From CAG-273 sp963560005 (GTDB lineage: Bacteria; Bacillota; Clostridia; TANB77; CAG-508), in assembly GCA_963560005.1 (NCBI GenBank), contig CAUWNG010000023.1, positions 1 through 43,423 of the forward strand: DNA of 43,423 bases. The letters run 5' to 3'. A model generated the notes under the pieces. That model searched no databases. It saw nothing but the letters and a program-made list of their open reading frames with translations, and was not told where the DNA came from. The translations under genes were made by a program, and so were the position numbers. Below, piece by piece: positions 1-8,838 of this stretch (the first letter of the stretch is position 1; every line of letters starts with the position of its first letter).

Positions 1-2
1 AG

Positions 3-392
3 GCTTTGTATAAAAATATACAAGGACAATCTATAATTACTGATTCTGTAGGAGTAACCGTTGAAGAAGCACAAACAACTTATGTTAATGGATTTTTAAA
101 TGGAACAGTAATAAGTGGAAATAAAAATCTAAAAGATAAGAGTTTAAAATTTGATTTTTATACAAAGAATGATACAAATGTAGGAACAAAATATATAAAG
201 CTTGAAGATTTTGAAAAAAATGAAAAAAAAGATTACAGTGTAACATTTAACTTTGAAAATGTTGACCATTATAAAGTTAGTGTAGTAGATAATAAAGATA
301 TAAAAAATGCAAAAGAAGAAGAGTTTTTTATGGATATTAAGCCAGATGGTACTACTTTATTAGCAACTATAATTTTATTATACTTTTTATAA
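3..392 (+). CDS. 3' end of an unrecognised protein (5' truncated by window edge)
   Basis: The reading frame is open to the left edge, so this is the C-terminal part of a longer protein. The TTG at 6 is probably an internal codon. About 110 polar, beta-strand-like residues rich in Asn, Lys and Asp alternate with hydrophobic ones, as in extracellular repeat or Ig-like domains. They are followed by a short hydrophobic end of about 13 residues beginning TTLLATII. That tail looks like the start of a membrane anchor but is short for a full transmembrane helix and has no basic residues after it. No sorting motif such as LPxTG is visible. The gene ends convergently with the DUF2752 gene, overlapping it by 6 bases. 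I do not recognise the family, and function is unknown. Confidence 0.6.
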   Translation, partial: ALYKNIQGQSIITDSVGVTVEEAQTTYVNGFLNGTVISGNKNLKDKSLKFDFYTKNDTNVGTKYIKLEDFEKNEKKDYSVTFNFENVDHYKVSVVDNKDIKNAKEEEFFMDIKPDGTTLLATIILLYFL

Positions 393-752
393 AAACAAAT
401 TTAAATTATTAAATAAAAAACTTATAAATAATAATATTAAAATTGAGATATAGTGTTTAGATAAAAATTTGAGTACATTTGGAATGTATTCAAATTTATT
501 TTTTAGTAAATCAATAATTAACATTATAAATGATATGACTATAAAAATAAATAAAAGAATTGATAAAATATTATATGATAGGGCAGAAATAAAATCTAGT
601 TTAAAAATACTATTAAAAGCTCTAGTCATTCCACAAGCAGGACAATAAATGCCAGTAACTGTGTAAAAAATACAAGATACTGGCATTAATTTTACAATTA
701 GTAGAAATAAAGTTAAAATAAATAATATAAAAAAATTCTTTAATCTACTCAT
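387..752 (-). CDS. DUF2752 family membrane protein
   Basis: This is a 121-residue protein with three hydrophobic segments. Its central motif CPACGMTRA (about residues 37-45) is the signature of the DUF2752 family, which has a CPxCGxTR core next to a membrane helix. The family is small and membrane-embedded. Its biochemical role is not established, although the paired cysteines suggest metal or redox chemistry. The gene starts 14 bases after the stop of the upstream TM2 gene and has a GGAG ribosome site, so the two are probably co-transcribed leftward. The C-terminus is very hydrophobic and overlaps the convergent neighbour by 6 bases. The family call is firm; the function is unknown. Confidence 0.85.
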   Translation of the reverse strand: MSRLKNFFILFILTLFLLIVKLMPVSCIFYTVTGIYCPACGMTRAFNSIFKLDFISALSYNILSILLFIFIVISFIMLIIDLLKNKFEYIPNVLKFLSKHYISILILLFISFLFNNLNLFL

Positions 753-766
753 AATTTCTCCAATAA

Positions 767-1171
767 CTAATCTCTTAAAGGATTTCCTTGAGCATCAGTA
801 TTTATGCTTCCTGTAAGAATTAAAATTCCTTCAATTAATCCCCAAAGACTAGAAGCAAAAGCTAAAAATCCACAACTTAAAATAGAAATTAATAATTGTG
901 CAACTGCTTTACCAGTGTATCCTAAATAAAAATTATGTACACCGAATGCTCCTAAGAATATTCCTAATAGACCAGCAGCAATTTTTGATTTACTATTAGA
1001 ATTATTATTGTTAGAATTGTAATTGTTTTGATTATTATAATTTACGTTATTATTTTGTGGTTGTGAATATTGTTGATTATTATTAGTATTTTGATTGTTA
1101 TTTGTAACTTTGCAATCTTCACATAAATCTTGACCATCATCTATTGGTTTTCCACATTGTTTACAAAACAT
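767..1171 (-). CDS. Zinc-ribbon and TM2 domain membrane protein
   Basis: This 134-residue protein has three parts. The N-terminus carries a zinc ribbon of the form CxxC-x12-CxxC (MFCKQCGKP, then LCEDC). The middle, about residues 25-60, is a low-complexity Asn/Gln/Tyr/Ser linker. The C-terminus is a TM2 domain of two hydrophobic helices that contains GxFGVHNFYLG, typical of this family. TM2 proteins are small membrane proteins of unclear function, often found with DUF2752 proteins, as here. The start has a strong GGGGG ribosome site, and a promoter lies upstream on the same strand. The linker is coded by repetitive AAT/CAA codons. Domain calls are secure; the cellular role is not known. Confidence 0.88.
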   Translation of the reverse strand: MFCKQCGKPIDDGQDLCEDCKVTNNNQNTNNNQQYSQPQNNNVNYNNQNNYNSNNNNSNSKSKIAAGLLGIFLGAFGVHNFYLGYTGKAVAQLLISILSCGFLAFASSLWGLIEGILILTGSINTDAQGNPLRD

Positions 1172-1206
1172 AAAATTTCCCCCTTATTTATAAATAATAT
1201 ACCTAT

Positions 1207-1236
1207 ATTATACATTATTCTACATTATTTTTGCAA
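1207..1236 (-). promoter_or_regulatory. Probable sigma-A promoter of the TM2/DUF2752 pair
   Basis: Read on the minus strand, a -35 TTGCAA (1231-1236) and a -10 TATAAT (1207-1212) are separated by 18 bases. They lie about 40 bases before the TM2 start codon. Confidence 0.6.
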
Positions 1237-1303
1237 TACCTTTAATAATATATTATGAATATTCTGTGATATGATCACCCTATAAAATTATTTTATTTTT
1301 AAC

Positions 1304-1332
1304 TTGTAATATAAATGCAAAAATGATAAAAT
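1304..1332 (+). promoter_or_regulatory. Probable sigma-A promoter of tyrS
   Basis: A -35 TTGTAA (1304-1309) and a -10 TAAAAT (1327-1332) are separated by 17 bases. No T-box or other tRNA-responsive leader is visible between it and tyrS, unlike valS in the same window. Confidence 0.5.
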
Positions 1333-1394
1333 TTATATGTGAAAATTAAGAAAATTGTATATAAAAGCCACAAATTTGTTAGGAGGAAATATAA

Positions 1395-2621
1395 ATGACA
1401 TTATTTGAAGAACTAAAATGGAGAGGGTTAATAAAAGATATATCTAGCCCAAAATTAGAAGAAAAACTAAATAAAGGTGGAATGACATTTTATATTGGGA
1501 CAGATCCAACAGCAGAGAGCTTACATGTTGGGCATTTATCAAGCTTTTTAATTTCTAAGAGATTAAAAGATGCAGGACACAACCCAATTTTATTAGTAGG
1601 TGGAGGAACAGGAATGATAGGAGACCCTAGACCTACTACTGAAAGAGCAATGATTTCTAAAGAACAAGTTATGAAAAATTTTGAAGGACTAAAAAAACAA
1701 GTTGAAAAAATATTTGGTTTTGAAGTTGTTAATAATTATGATTGGGCAAAAGAAATTAATGTATTAGACTTTTTAAGAGATTATGGTAAATATTTTAATG
1801 TAAACTATATGCTAGATAAAGATATAATTAGAAGAAGATTGGAAAGCGGAATAACATATACAGAGTTTTCTTATATGATATTACAAGCAATGGATTTTAA
1901 ATATTTGCATGAACATAAAAATGTAGATTTACAATGTGCTGGTTCAGATCAATGGGGAAATATTACAGCTGGGATTGATTTAATAAGAAAATCTACAGGA
2001 GATGAAGTTTATGGATTTACAATGCCATTAGTAACAGATTCACAAGGTAAAAAATTTGGAAAAAGTGAAGGAAATGCCCTTTGGTTAGATAAAGAAAAAA
2101 CTTCAAGTTATAAACTTTACCAATTCTTTTTAAATGTAGAAGATTCTATGGTAATTGATTATTTAAAAATTTATACATTTTTATCAAAAGAAGAAATAGA
2201 AGAATTAGAAATAAAAAACAAAGAACATCCAGAATTAAGGGAAGCACATAGAGCATTAGCTAGAGAAATTATTACATTTTTACATGGTAAAGATGAGTAT
2301 GAAAAAGCAGTAGATTTAGCAGAACATTTATTTAATAATAAATTTCAAGATTTAAATAAAAATGATATAGAAGATTTATTTGAAAATGAAAATATAAAAA
2401 ATGTAAAGACTAATTCTAATATTATAGATATATTAATTGATATGGAGATAGCAAAAAGCAAGAGAGAAGCAAGAGAATTTGTTACAGGAGGAGCAATATC
2501 TATAAATGGAGAAAAAGTAGATGATATTGAAAAAACTATAGAAGATAATATGTTTATAGATAATTCTTATATTGTTATTAAAAGAGGAAAAAAGAATTAT
2601 TATATTGGCAAAAAAAGTTAA
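1395..2621 (+). CDS. tyrS: Tyrosyl-tRNA synthetase
   Basis: This 408-residue class I aminoacyl-tRNA synthetase attaches tyrosine to tRNA-Tyr in the cytoplasm. The HIGH motif is HVGH at residues 44-47. The KMSKS-type loop is KFGKS at 220-224, the usual variant in bacterial TyrS. A C-terminal S4-like RNA-binding domain (about residues 345-405) contains the REAREFVTGGAISING stretch. Length is normal for the family. The start ATG follows a good AGGAGG site. The gene is followed after 31 bases by murB without a visible terminator, so tyrS may be the first gene of a long rightward operon. Confidence 0.97.
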   Translation: MTLFEELKWRGLIKDISSPKLEEKLNKGGMTFYIGTDPTAESLHVGHLSSFLISKRLKDAGHNPILLVGGGTGMIGDPRPTTERAMISKEQVMKNFEGLKKQVEKIFGFEVVNNYDWAKEINVLDFLRDYGKYFNVNYMLDKDIIRRRLESGITYTEFSYMILQAMDFKYLHEHKNVDLQCAGSDQWGNITAGIDLIRKSTGDEVYGFTMPLVTDSQGKKFGKSEGNALWLDKEKTSSYKLYQFFLNVEDSMVIDYLKIYTFLSKEEIEELEIKNKEHPELREAHRALAREIITFLHGKDEYEKAVDLAEHLFNNKFQDLNKNDIEDLFENENIKNVKTNSNIIDILIDMEIAKSKREAREFVTGGAISINGEKVDDIEKTIEDNMFIDNSYIVIKRGKKNYYIGKKS

Positions 2622-2652
2622 AAGTTGAATACTATATCTTAGAGGTGATTGT

Positions 2653-3570
2653 TTGAATAAAGAAGATATATTTAAAATACTAAGCGAAAGATTAAAAGTA
2701 AGCATTATAAAAAAAGATGAACCAATGAGCAAACACACCACTTTTAAAATAGGTGGTAAGGCAGATATATTTATAATAGTTAATGATTTAGAAGAATTAA
2801 AATATATTATGGATATTATACATAAACATAATATAACTTTTAATATTATAGGTAATGGAAGCAATATTTTAATAAAAGATGAAGGAATAAGAGGCATTGT
2901 ATTAAAAATAAATTTGCAAAAAGTAAATATGGAATATATAAATGATTATGCTTTAGTAAGTGTAGAAGCTGGTGTTAAAAATGGAGAATTAGCAGCTAAA
3001 TTACAAAAATGTGGTTTAGGAGGATTTGAGTTTGCTGCAGGTATTCCAGGAACAATTGGTGGAGCAATAAAAATGAATGCCGGAGCAAATGAAAATGAAT
3101 TTAAAGATATAGTAGTTAATGTTAAATACATGGATTATAATGGAAATATTAAAGAAATAAATAATTCAGAATGTGAATTTTCATATAGGCATAGTTTGTT
3201 TTTTAAAAATAAATATGTAATATTAGGAGCAACATTAAAATTATATAAGCAAGATAAAGAGAAAATAATGGAAAAAATGCAAGAACTTTTGTCTATAAGA
3301 AAACAAAAACAACCATTATCAATGCCAAGTGCAGGAAGTACTTTTAAAAGAGGAAAAGAGTTTATTACAGCAAAATTAATTGATGAATGTGGATTAAAAG
3401 GCTATAGTATAGGGGAAGCACAAGTTTCTAGCATACATGCAGGTTTTATTGTAAATAAAGGAAATGCTACAGCAAAAGATGTTATAGAACTAACTGATTA
3501 TGTAAAGAGGAAAGTGAAAGAAAAATTTAATAAAGATATAGAATTAGAAGTAGAAATTATTGGAGACTAA
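2653..3570 (+). CDS. murB: UDP-N-acetylenolpyruvoylglucosamine reductase (MurB)
   Basis: MurB is the FAD- and NADPH-dependent enzyme that reduces UDP-GlcNAc-enolpyruvate to UDP-MurNAc, an early cytoplasmic step of peptidoglycan synthesis. The 305-residue product opens with the FAD-binding region (TTFKIGGKAD, then IGNGSNIL). It continues with FAAGIPGTIGGAIKMNAGA and carries the catalytic-serine region PSAGSTFKRG. The C-terminal half contains HAGFIVNKGNATAKD. The start is TTG at 2653, chosen because an AGAGGTG ribosome site sits 5-6 bases before it and the protein begins there in line with the family. In many Bacillota murB is next to rapZ-yvcK-whiA; here it is followed directly by yvcK. Confidence 0.96.
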   Translation: MNKEDIFKILSERLKVSIIKKDEPMSKHTTFKIGGKADIFIIVNDLEELKYIMDIIHKHNITFNIIGNGSNILIKDEGIRGIVLKINLQKVNMEYINDYALVSVEAGVKNGELAAKLQKCGLGGFEFAAGIPGTIGGAIKMNAGANENEFKDIVVNVKYMDYNGNIKEINNSECEFSYRHSLFFKNKYVILGATLKLYKQDKEKIMEKMQELLSIRKQKQPLSMPSAGSTFKRGKEFITAKLIDECGLKGYSIGEAQVSSIHAGFIVNKGNATAKDVIELTDYVKRKVKEKFNKDIELEVEIIGD

Positions 3571-3590
3571 AAAGAGAGGAATGTGAAAAA

Positions 3591-5156
3591 ATGAAAGGCT
3601 TTTTTAGATGGTTTAAATCAAGTACAAAAATAAAAAGATGGATATTAATAATAATATTAGGTATTTTACTTACTTGTTATGGCATGGCAGAAATATTAGT
3701 TAGTGATAAACAAGAATTTTCAGATTTGGGTAAAATAATATTAATATTTGTTGTTGGTTTTGTATTAGTAGTTTGGGGAATAATTTCCATTCAAAAAAGA
3801 ACGTTAGAAATATTAGTTGAAGAAACAGATGAAAGGATAGACAAGAACACTAAAAATGTAAAGTCTTTAATATTTAATAAAAAAATATATGATCAAGGAC
3901 CAAAAATAGTTGCAATAGGCGGAGGAGCAGGTCTTAATTCTGTTTTAAAAGGATTAAAAAAGTATACTGACAATATAACAGCAATTGTAACAGTATCTGA
4001 TTATGGTGAAGAGCAAGATAATTCAAATGTAATAGCTGAAAGTAAAATTTTAGATGATATAAAACAAAGTATTGTTGCACTTTCAGAAGATGAAGAAATA
4101 ATGGGTAAGTTGATTAATTTAAATTATTCTGCTACACAATTAAAAGGACTATGTTTTGGAGATTTATATTTATTAGGAATGCATGAAATTTATGGAGATT
4201 TTGCAGAATCAATAAAAAATGTACAGAAAGTATTAAATATAACAGGTAGAGTATTGCCAGTAACATTAGAGCCTATAACAATTTGTGCAGAATTAGAGGA
4301 TGGAACAGTAATAGAAAGTAAAAGTAAAATTCCGGATCTTGTTAATGACAAAGTAAGTAAAATAAATAGAATTTATATAAAACCTACTACTTGTAAACCA
4401 GCACCAGGAGTAATAGAAGCAATAGAGGAAGCTGATGCTATAGTTATTGGACCAGGAAGTTTATATACAAATGTTATACCTAATTTGTTAGTAAAAGGTG
4501 TAGCAAAAGCTATAAAAGAGAGTAAAGCCTTTAAAATTTATGTAAGTAATATTATGACAGAACAAGGACAGACAGATAATTATACATTATCAGATCATAT
4601 AAAAGCAATTAATGAACATGTAGGTAAAGGAGTAATAGAATATTGTATTTATGATACAGGAGAATTGATACCTGAGTATATAAGAAAATACAATATGCAA
4701 GGACAAGAACTTGTTGATATAGATGCACCAAAGGCTAAAGCAGAAGGAGTAAATTTAATGCAAAGAGAGCTTTCTTATGTAGATGGAGAGTTTATAAGGC
4801 ATAATCCAGAAGCGATAGCAGCTTCTATAATTCAGTTAATATGTGATGATTTAAAATTTAAAGATATGCAAAATGATACAAAATATATTTTATTAAATGA
4901 TAGACTAAATCAAGCAAAGAAAAATTTAAAGGAAGAAGGAAAAAAGAAAACAAAACATAAGAATAGAAACAATGAAATAGGGAAAAGTAAATTCTCTAAA
5001 AAATATCAAGATAGAATTAAATCAATTCAAGAATCAGATTTAAAAATGAAAGTAAAAGCTGGAATTTATGAAGAAAAAGTCAATGAAGAAGAAAAAAAAG
5101 AAGAAATAAAAAAGAAAAATAAACAAAAAAACAAAAAGAAGAAAAATAAAAAATAA
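3591..5156 (+). CDS. yvcK: YvcK/CofD-like gluconeogenesis factor with N-terminal membrane helices and a basic tail
   Basis: YvcK-family proteins bind UDP-sugars and are needed for cell shape and for growth on gluconeogenic carbon sources. The core (about residues 104-430) starts with PKIVAIGGGAGLNSVLKGLK and VTVSDYGEE, matching the CofD/YvcK nucleotide-binding fold, and includes IGPGSLYTNVIPNLL. At 521 residues it is much longer than the roughly 320-residue Bacillus subtilis protein. Two hydrophobic segments at about 17-34 and 47-67 anchor it to the membrane. The last 90 residues are extremely Lys/Glu-rich and end in a run of lysine and asparagine. The start ATG lies 10 bases after an AGAGGA site. 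The usual partners rapZ and whiA are absent from this locus. Confidence 0.92.
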   Translation: MKGFFRWFKSSTKIKRWILIIILGILLTCYGMAEILVSDKQEFSDLGKIILIFVVGFVLVVWGIISIQKRTLEILVEETDERIDKNTKNVKSLIFNKKIYDQGPKIVAIGGGAGLNSVLKGLKKYTDNITAIVTVSDYGEEQDNSNVIAESKILDDIKQSIVALSEDEEIMGKLINLNYSATQLKGLCFGDLYLLGMHEIYGDFAESIKNVQKVLNITGRVLPVTLEPITICAELEDGTVIESKSKIPDLVNDKVSKINRIYIKPTTCKPAPGVIEAIEEADAIVIGPGSLYTNVIPNLLVKGVAKAIKESKAFKIYVSNIMTEQGQTDNYTLSDHIKAINEHVGKGVIEYCIYDTGELIPEYIRKYNMQGQELVDIDAPKAKAEGVNLMQRELSYVDGEFIRHNPEAIAASIIQLICDDLKFKDMQNDTKYILLNDRLNQAKKNLKEEGKKKTKHKNRNNEIGKSKFSKKYQDRIKSIQESDLKMKVKAGIYEEKVNEEEKKEEIKKKNKQKNKKKKNKK

Positions 5157-5171
5157 AATGGGGGTTTACTA

Positions 5172-7214
5172 ATGAAATATGAAAAAGAGAAACTTAATAT
5201 AGAAGAGGGATTAAAACAAGAGTGGATAATAACAAATGGATTAGGTGGATATGCTAGTTCAACAATATTAGGAGTAAATACTAGAAAATATCATGGATTA
5301 TTAGTAGCACCATTAAACCCACCAGGAAGTAGAAATTTAATATTATCTAAGCTAGATGAAAGCATAGAAATAGATGGAAAATCTTATGGATTATTTACAA
5401 ATATATGTAAAAATTATGTATCTGATGGGTATAAAAATTTAGTGAAATTTGAAAAAGAATATATACCAATATTTACTTATAAAATAGGAAATGTTGAAAT
5501 AAAAAAATTTATTTGTATGGAACATGGCAAAAATACTGTTTCAGTTTTATATACAATAAAAAATGATGAACATAAAAATAAATTTACTGTTGCTCCAATT
5601 ATAAACTTTAGAGATTTTCATAGTACTACAAAAGATTTTGATTTTAATTTAAAACAAGAGATTACTGAAAATAAAGTGAAAATTGTAGTAAATGATCATT
5701 CAAATATACCAATATATATGAATATGACAGAAGGAAAATATATTGAGCATGACCATGATATTTTTAGAAATATGTATTATATAGAAGAAGAAAAAAGAGG
5801 CTTAGGAGCTGAAGAAAATTTAGTTGTTCCTGGCAGATATGAGATTGAGTTAGAACCAAATGAAGAAAAATATATTACTTTTGTGTGCTCATTAGAAAGT
5901 AATATAGAAGAAATTGATGCAAGAAATTTGATTAATAAAGAAATTATAAGAATTACTGGTCTTATTTATGATTCATATTTATTAGATGAGAAAAATAAAA
6001 ATTCACAAAATCCAGTTTATAAAGAAATGATAAAAAATTATATTATAGCATCAGATAATTTTGTTGTTTATAGACCTTCGTTTGCATTGTATACAATAAT
6101 TGCGGGTTATCCTTGGTTTTTAGATTGGGGAAGAGATACATTAATTTCTTTTGAAGGCATATTATTAATTCCAAGAAGATTTAAAATTGCAAAAGAAGTT
6201 TTACTTACATGTATAAGAGATATAAAATTTGGTTTAGTACCTAATGGATATTCTGGATATGATGGAAGACCATTATATAATAGTGTAGATAGTTCATTGT
6301 TATTATTTGAACAAGTAAAAAAATATTTAGATTATACACAAGACTACGAATTTTTTAAAAAAGATTTATATGATATTTTAATAAAAATATTAGAATCCTA
6401 TACATTAGGAATTAATTTAGATAATAATAATATTTTCTTAGATAAAGATGGTTTATTATCAGCTGGAACTCCAGATACACAAAATACATGGATGGATGCA
6501 AAAATTGGAGCTTTAGCTGTTACACCAAGAAATGGAAAGGCTGTTGAAATAAATGCATTATGGTATAATGCTTTAAAAATAATGGAGGAATTTACAAAAT
6601 TATATAATGATAAAGAATTAAGCAAAAAATACTCTGCAATGGCTAAAAAATGTAAAACTAGCTTTAATGAAAAATTTTATAATAAGAAAAGAAAAAGTCT
6701 TTATGATGTTTTAGGAGATGGAAAAATAAGACCTAATCAATTATTAGCATTATCATTATCATATCAAGTAATTGACCCTGGTAGTGAAATAGCAAAGGAA
6801 ATATTTAATACAGTAACTAAAAAATTACTTACACCTTATGGATTAAAAACTTTAGCAAAAGGTGAACCATGTTATAGAGATGTATATGAAGGTGACAATG
6901 TAAAAAGAGATATGAGCTATCATCAAGGTATAACATGGCCGTGGCTATTAGGAATGTATTCAGATTCTTACAAAAATATAATAGAAGCAGAAAAAAATAA
7001 AAAAGAAAAACAAAAAATGGAAGAAGAATATAATAAATTTGTAGAGGATTTAGAACATACATTCATGAAAGAAATGTATGAAAATTCTACAGTAGGTAGT
7101 ATAAGTGAATTATATGATTCTACAAAACCGTATTTGGCTAAAGGAGCTATAGCACAAGCATGGAGTGTAGCAGAAGTATTTAGAGTTATTTTGAAACATA
7201 AAAATATGAAATAA
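5172..7214 (+). CDS. Glycogen debranching enzyme (amylo-alpha-1,6-glucosidase type)
   Basis: This 680-residue protein has the two-part architecture of archaeal/bacterial debranching enzymes. An N-terminal beta domain (about 1-260) begins with the family stretch EWIITNGLGGYASST and NTRKYHGLLVA. The C-terminal (alpha/alpha)6 GDE catalytic domain contains WFLDWGRDTLIS, a TWMDA motif that supplies a probable acid residue, and GSISELYD near the end with a probable catalytic glutamate. It should hydrolyse alpha-1,6 branch points of glycogen. No other glycogen gene is nearby; it lies 15 bases after yvcK and 25 bases before ruvC. The ribosome site is a GGGGG run. The family call is firm. Whether it also has transferase activity cannot be told. 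Confidence 0.93.
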   Translation: MKYEKEKLNIEEGLKQEWIITNGLGGYASSTILGVNTRKYHGLLVAPLNPPGSRNLILSKLDESIEIDGKSYGLFTNICKNYVSDGYKNLVKFEKEYIPIFTYKIGNVEIKKFICMEHGKNTVSVLYTIKNDEHKNKFTVAPIINFRDFHSTTKDFDFNLKQEITENKVKIVVNDHSNIPIYMNMTEGKYIEHDHDIFRNMYYIEEEKRGLGAEENLVVPGRYEIELEPNEEKYITFVCSLESNIEEIDARNLINKEIIRITGLIYDSYLLDEKNKNSQNPVYKEMIKNYIIASDNFVVYRPSFALYTIIAGYPWFLDWGRDTLISFEGILLIPRRFKIAKEVLLTCIRDIKFGLVPNGYSGYDGRPLYNSVDSSLLLFEQVKKYLDYTQDYEFFKKDLYDILIKILESYTLGINLDNNNIFLDKDGLLSAGTPDTQNTWMDAKIGALAVTPRNGKAVEINALWYNALKIMEEFTKLYNDKELSKKYSAMAKKCKTSFNEKFYNKKRKSLYDVLGDGKIRPNQLLALSLSYQVIDPGSEIAKEIFNTVTKKLLTPYGLKTLAKGEPCYRDVYEGDNVKRDMSYHQGITWPWLLGMYSDSYKNIIEAEKNKKEKQKMEEEYNKFVEDLEHTFMKEMYENSTVGSISELYDSTKPYLAKGAIAQAWSVAEVFRVILKHKNMK

Positions 7215-7239
7215 TTGATTAAAAGCAAAAGAGAAGGGA

Positions 7240-7734
7240 ATGAGAAAAATTAGAATTTTAGGAATTGATCCAGGTTTTGCCATTACTGGATACAGTATTA
7301 TAGATTACATTGGAAATAAATTTAAATTAATAACTTCTGGAGCAGTGCTTACTAATGCAGGAGAATCATTTCCAGATAGATTATTTAAACTTAATAATGA
7401 ATTAGAAAATATAATTGATGACTATAGGCCAGATGCTATATCTGTAGAAGAATTATTCTTTAATAATAATGCAAAAACGGCTATTAATGTTGCACAAGCA
7501 AGAGGTGTAATATTGGTAGTAGGAAGAAGGAAAGGAGTAGATACTTATGAGTATACTCCTCTTCAAATTAAACAGGCCGTTGTAGGATATGGAAGAGCTG
7601 ATAAAATACAAGTGCAAAAAATGGTTAAGACAATTTTGAAAGTTGAGAAGCTACCAAAATTAGATGATACTACAGATAGTATGGCTGCTGCAATATGTCA
7701 TGCTCATTCTGCAAAATTTGCAGAAAAATTGTAA
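7240..7734 (+). CDS. ruvC: Holliday junction resolvase RuvC
   Basis: RuvC is the dimeric endonuclease that cuts Holliday junctions at the end of recombination. The 164-residue product has the RNase H-like core: RILGIDPGFAITGY near the N-terminus with the first acidic residue in GIDPG, VEELFF with the second, and DDTTDSMAAAICHA with the last acidic pair. All four metal-binding positions appear intact. The annotated ATG at 7240 abuts its AGAAGGGA ribosome site with almost no spacing. An ATT at 7249 would give correct spacing and the usual MRILGIDPG start, so the true start is uncertain. ruvA and ruvB are not in the window; holA follows after 17 bases. Confidence 0.95.
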   Translation: MRKIRILGIDPGFAITGYSIIDYIGNKFKLITSGAVLTNAGESFPDRLFKLNNELENIIDDYRPDAISVEELFFNNNAKTAINVAQARGVILVVGRRKGVDTYEYTPLQIKQAVVGYGRADKIQVQKMVKTILKVEKLPKLDDTTDSMAAAICHAHSAKFAEKL

Positions 7735-7751
7735 ATATATAAAGGAGTATT

Positions 7752-8738
7752 ATGGGAGTAAAATTACTATTTGGAGAAGAAACATATCTGTTAGAAACAA
7801 AATTAAAAAAAATAAAGAAAGATTTTGGAGAAATTATAAAAGGAATAAATTATGTGCAATTAGATGAAACTAATATTCAAAATATAATTTCAGATATAGA
7901 AACACCATCTTTTGGATTTGAAAAGAAAATGATAATAACTAAATTTTCAGGATTATTTAAAAAAGAAAAAAAGACAGCAAAAGAAAAGAAAAATAGTGAA
8001 AATTCATTATCTCAAAAAATATCTAAGTATATAAAAGAAAATATTAATTTTATAAATGAATATGTAGAGCTTATTTTTGTTGAGCAAGAAGTAGAAAAAA
8101 ATAGCTTATATAAAACTATAGAAGAATGTGGAGAAATAGCAGAGTTTGAATTATTAAAATTACCACAATTAATAACGAATATAAAAAAAATATGTAGTGC
8201 ATATAAAGTAAATATTGACGATAATGTAGCTAAATATTTTATTGAAGTATGTGGTACTAATATGCAAGAATTAATAAATGAAATAAGAAAATTAATAGAA
8301 TATGCTGGAGAAAATGGAAATATAAAAAAAGAAGATGTAGACAAACTTTGTATAAAACAAACACAAGCTATAATATTTGATTTAACAGATAATTTGGGTA
8401 AAAAGGATATACAAGCTGCATTAGATGTATTAAAAGGATTAATACAGGAAAAGGAGCCAATACAAAAAATTTTAATAACTTTATATAATCATTTTAAAAA
8501 ATTATATATTGTAAAAATTGCAGAGCAATATAATAAAAATTTAGCAGAAAGTATGAATTTAAAACCAAATCAATTATTTTTAACAACAAAATATAAAACA
8601 CAAGCAAAATATTTTTCTAAAGAAGAGTTAAGAAAAATATTAGAAGAATTAATTAACCTAGATTCAAATTATAAAATAGGATTAATTGATTTAAATATAG
8701 GTTTAGAATCAATACTTTGCAGATACTGTTCTAAATAA
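7752..8738 (+). CDS. holA: DNA polymerase III delta subunit
   Basis: HolA is the clamp-loader subunit that opens the beta sliding clamp. The 328-residue product matches family length. It begins with LLFGEETYLLETKLKKIKK, the typical GxxxYLx start of delta subunits, and carries the PSFGFEKKMIITK block found before the AAA+-like middle domain. The rest is helical, with a long Lys/Glu-rich insert around residues 70-95, and the C-terminal collar domain includes KEPIQKILITLYNHFKKLY. Identity rests on overall pattern rather than one decisive motif, but position and length fit well. It is the last gene before a clear terminator. Confidence 0.9.
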   Translation: MGVKLLFGEETYLLETKLKKIKKDFGEIIKGINYVQLDETNIQNIISDIETPSFGFEKKMIITKFSGLFKKEKKTAKEKKNSENSLSQKISKYIKENINFINEYVELIFVEQEVEKNSLYKTIEECGEIAEFELLKLPQLITNIKKICSAYKVNIDDNVAKYFIEVCGTNMQELINEIRKLIEYAGENGNIKKEDVDKLCIKQTQAIIFDLTDNLGKKDIQAALDVLKGLIQEKEPIQKILITLYNHFKKLYIVKIAEQYNKNLAESMNLKPNQLFLTTKYKTQAKYFSKEELRKILEELINLDSNYKIGLIDLNIGLESILCRYCSK

Positions 8739-8802
8739 TATTGAGTAAAAGAAGATACTTATTTTAAATTTTTACTATCAGTAAAATGTATATATTTGTT
8801 AG

Positions 8803-8836
8803 AAAAAAAAGGCAGAGAAAATCTGCTTTTTTCTTT
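8803..8836 (+). terminator. Intrinsic terminator after holA
   Basis: A stem GGCAGA (8811-8816) pairs with TCTGCT (8822-8827) and is extended by A/T pairs. The loop is five bases and a T-rich run follows. It closes the tyrS-to-holA run. Confidence 0.8.
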
Positions 8837-8838
8837 TG

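Noticed and set aside
1370..1379. Palindrome ACAAATTTGT just before the tyrS ribosome site
   Set aside because: It is short, AT-rich and cannot form a hairpin with a loop; chance is sufficient explanation.
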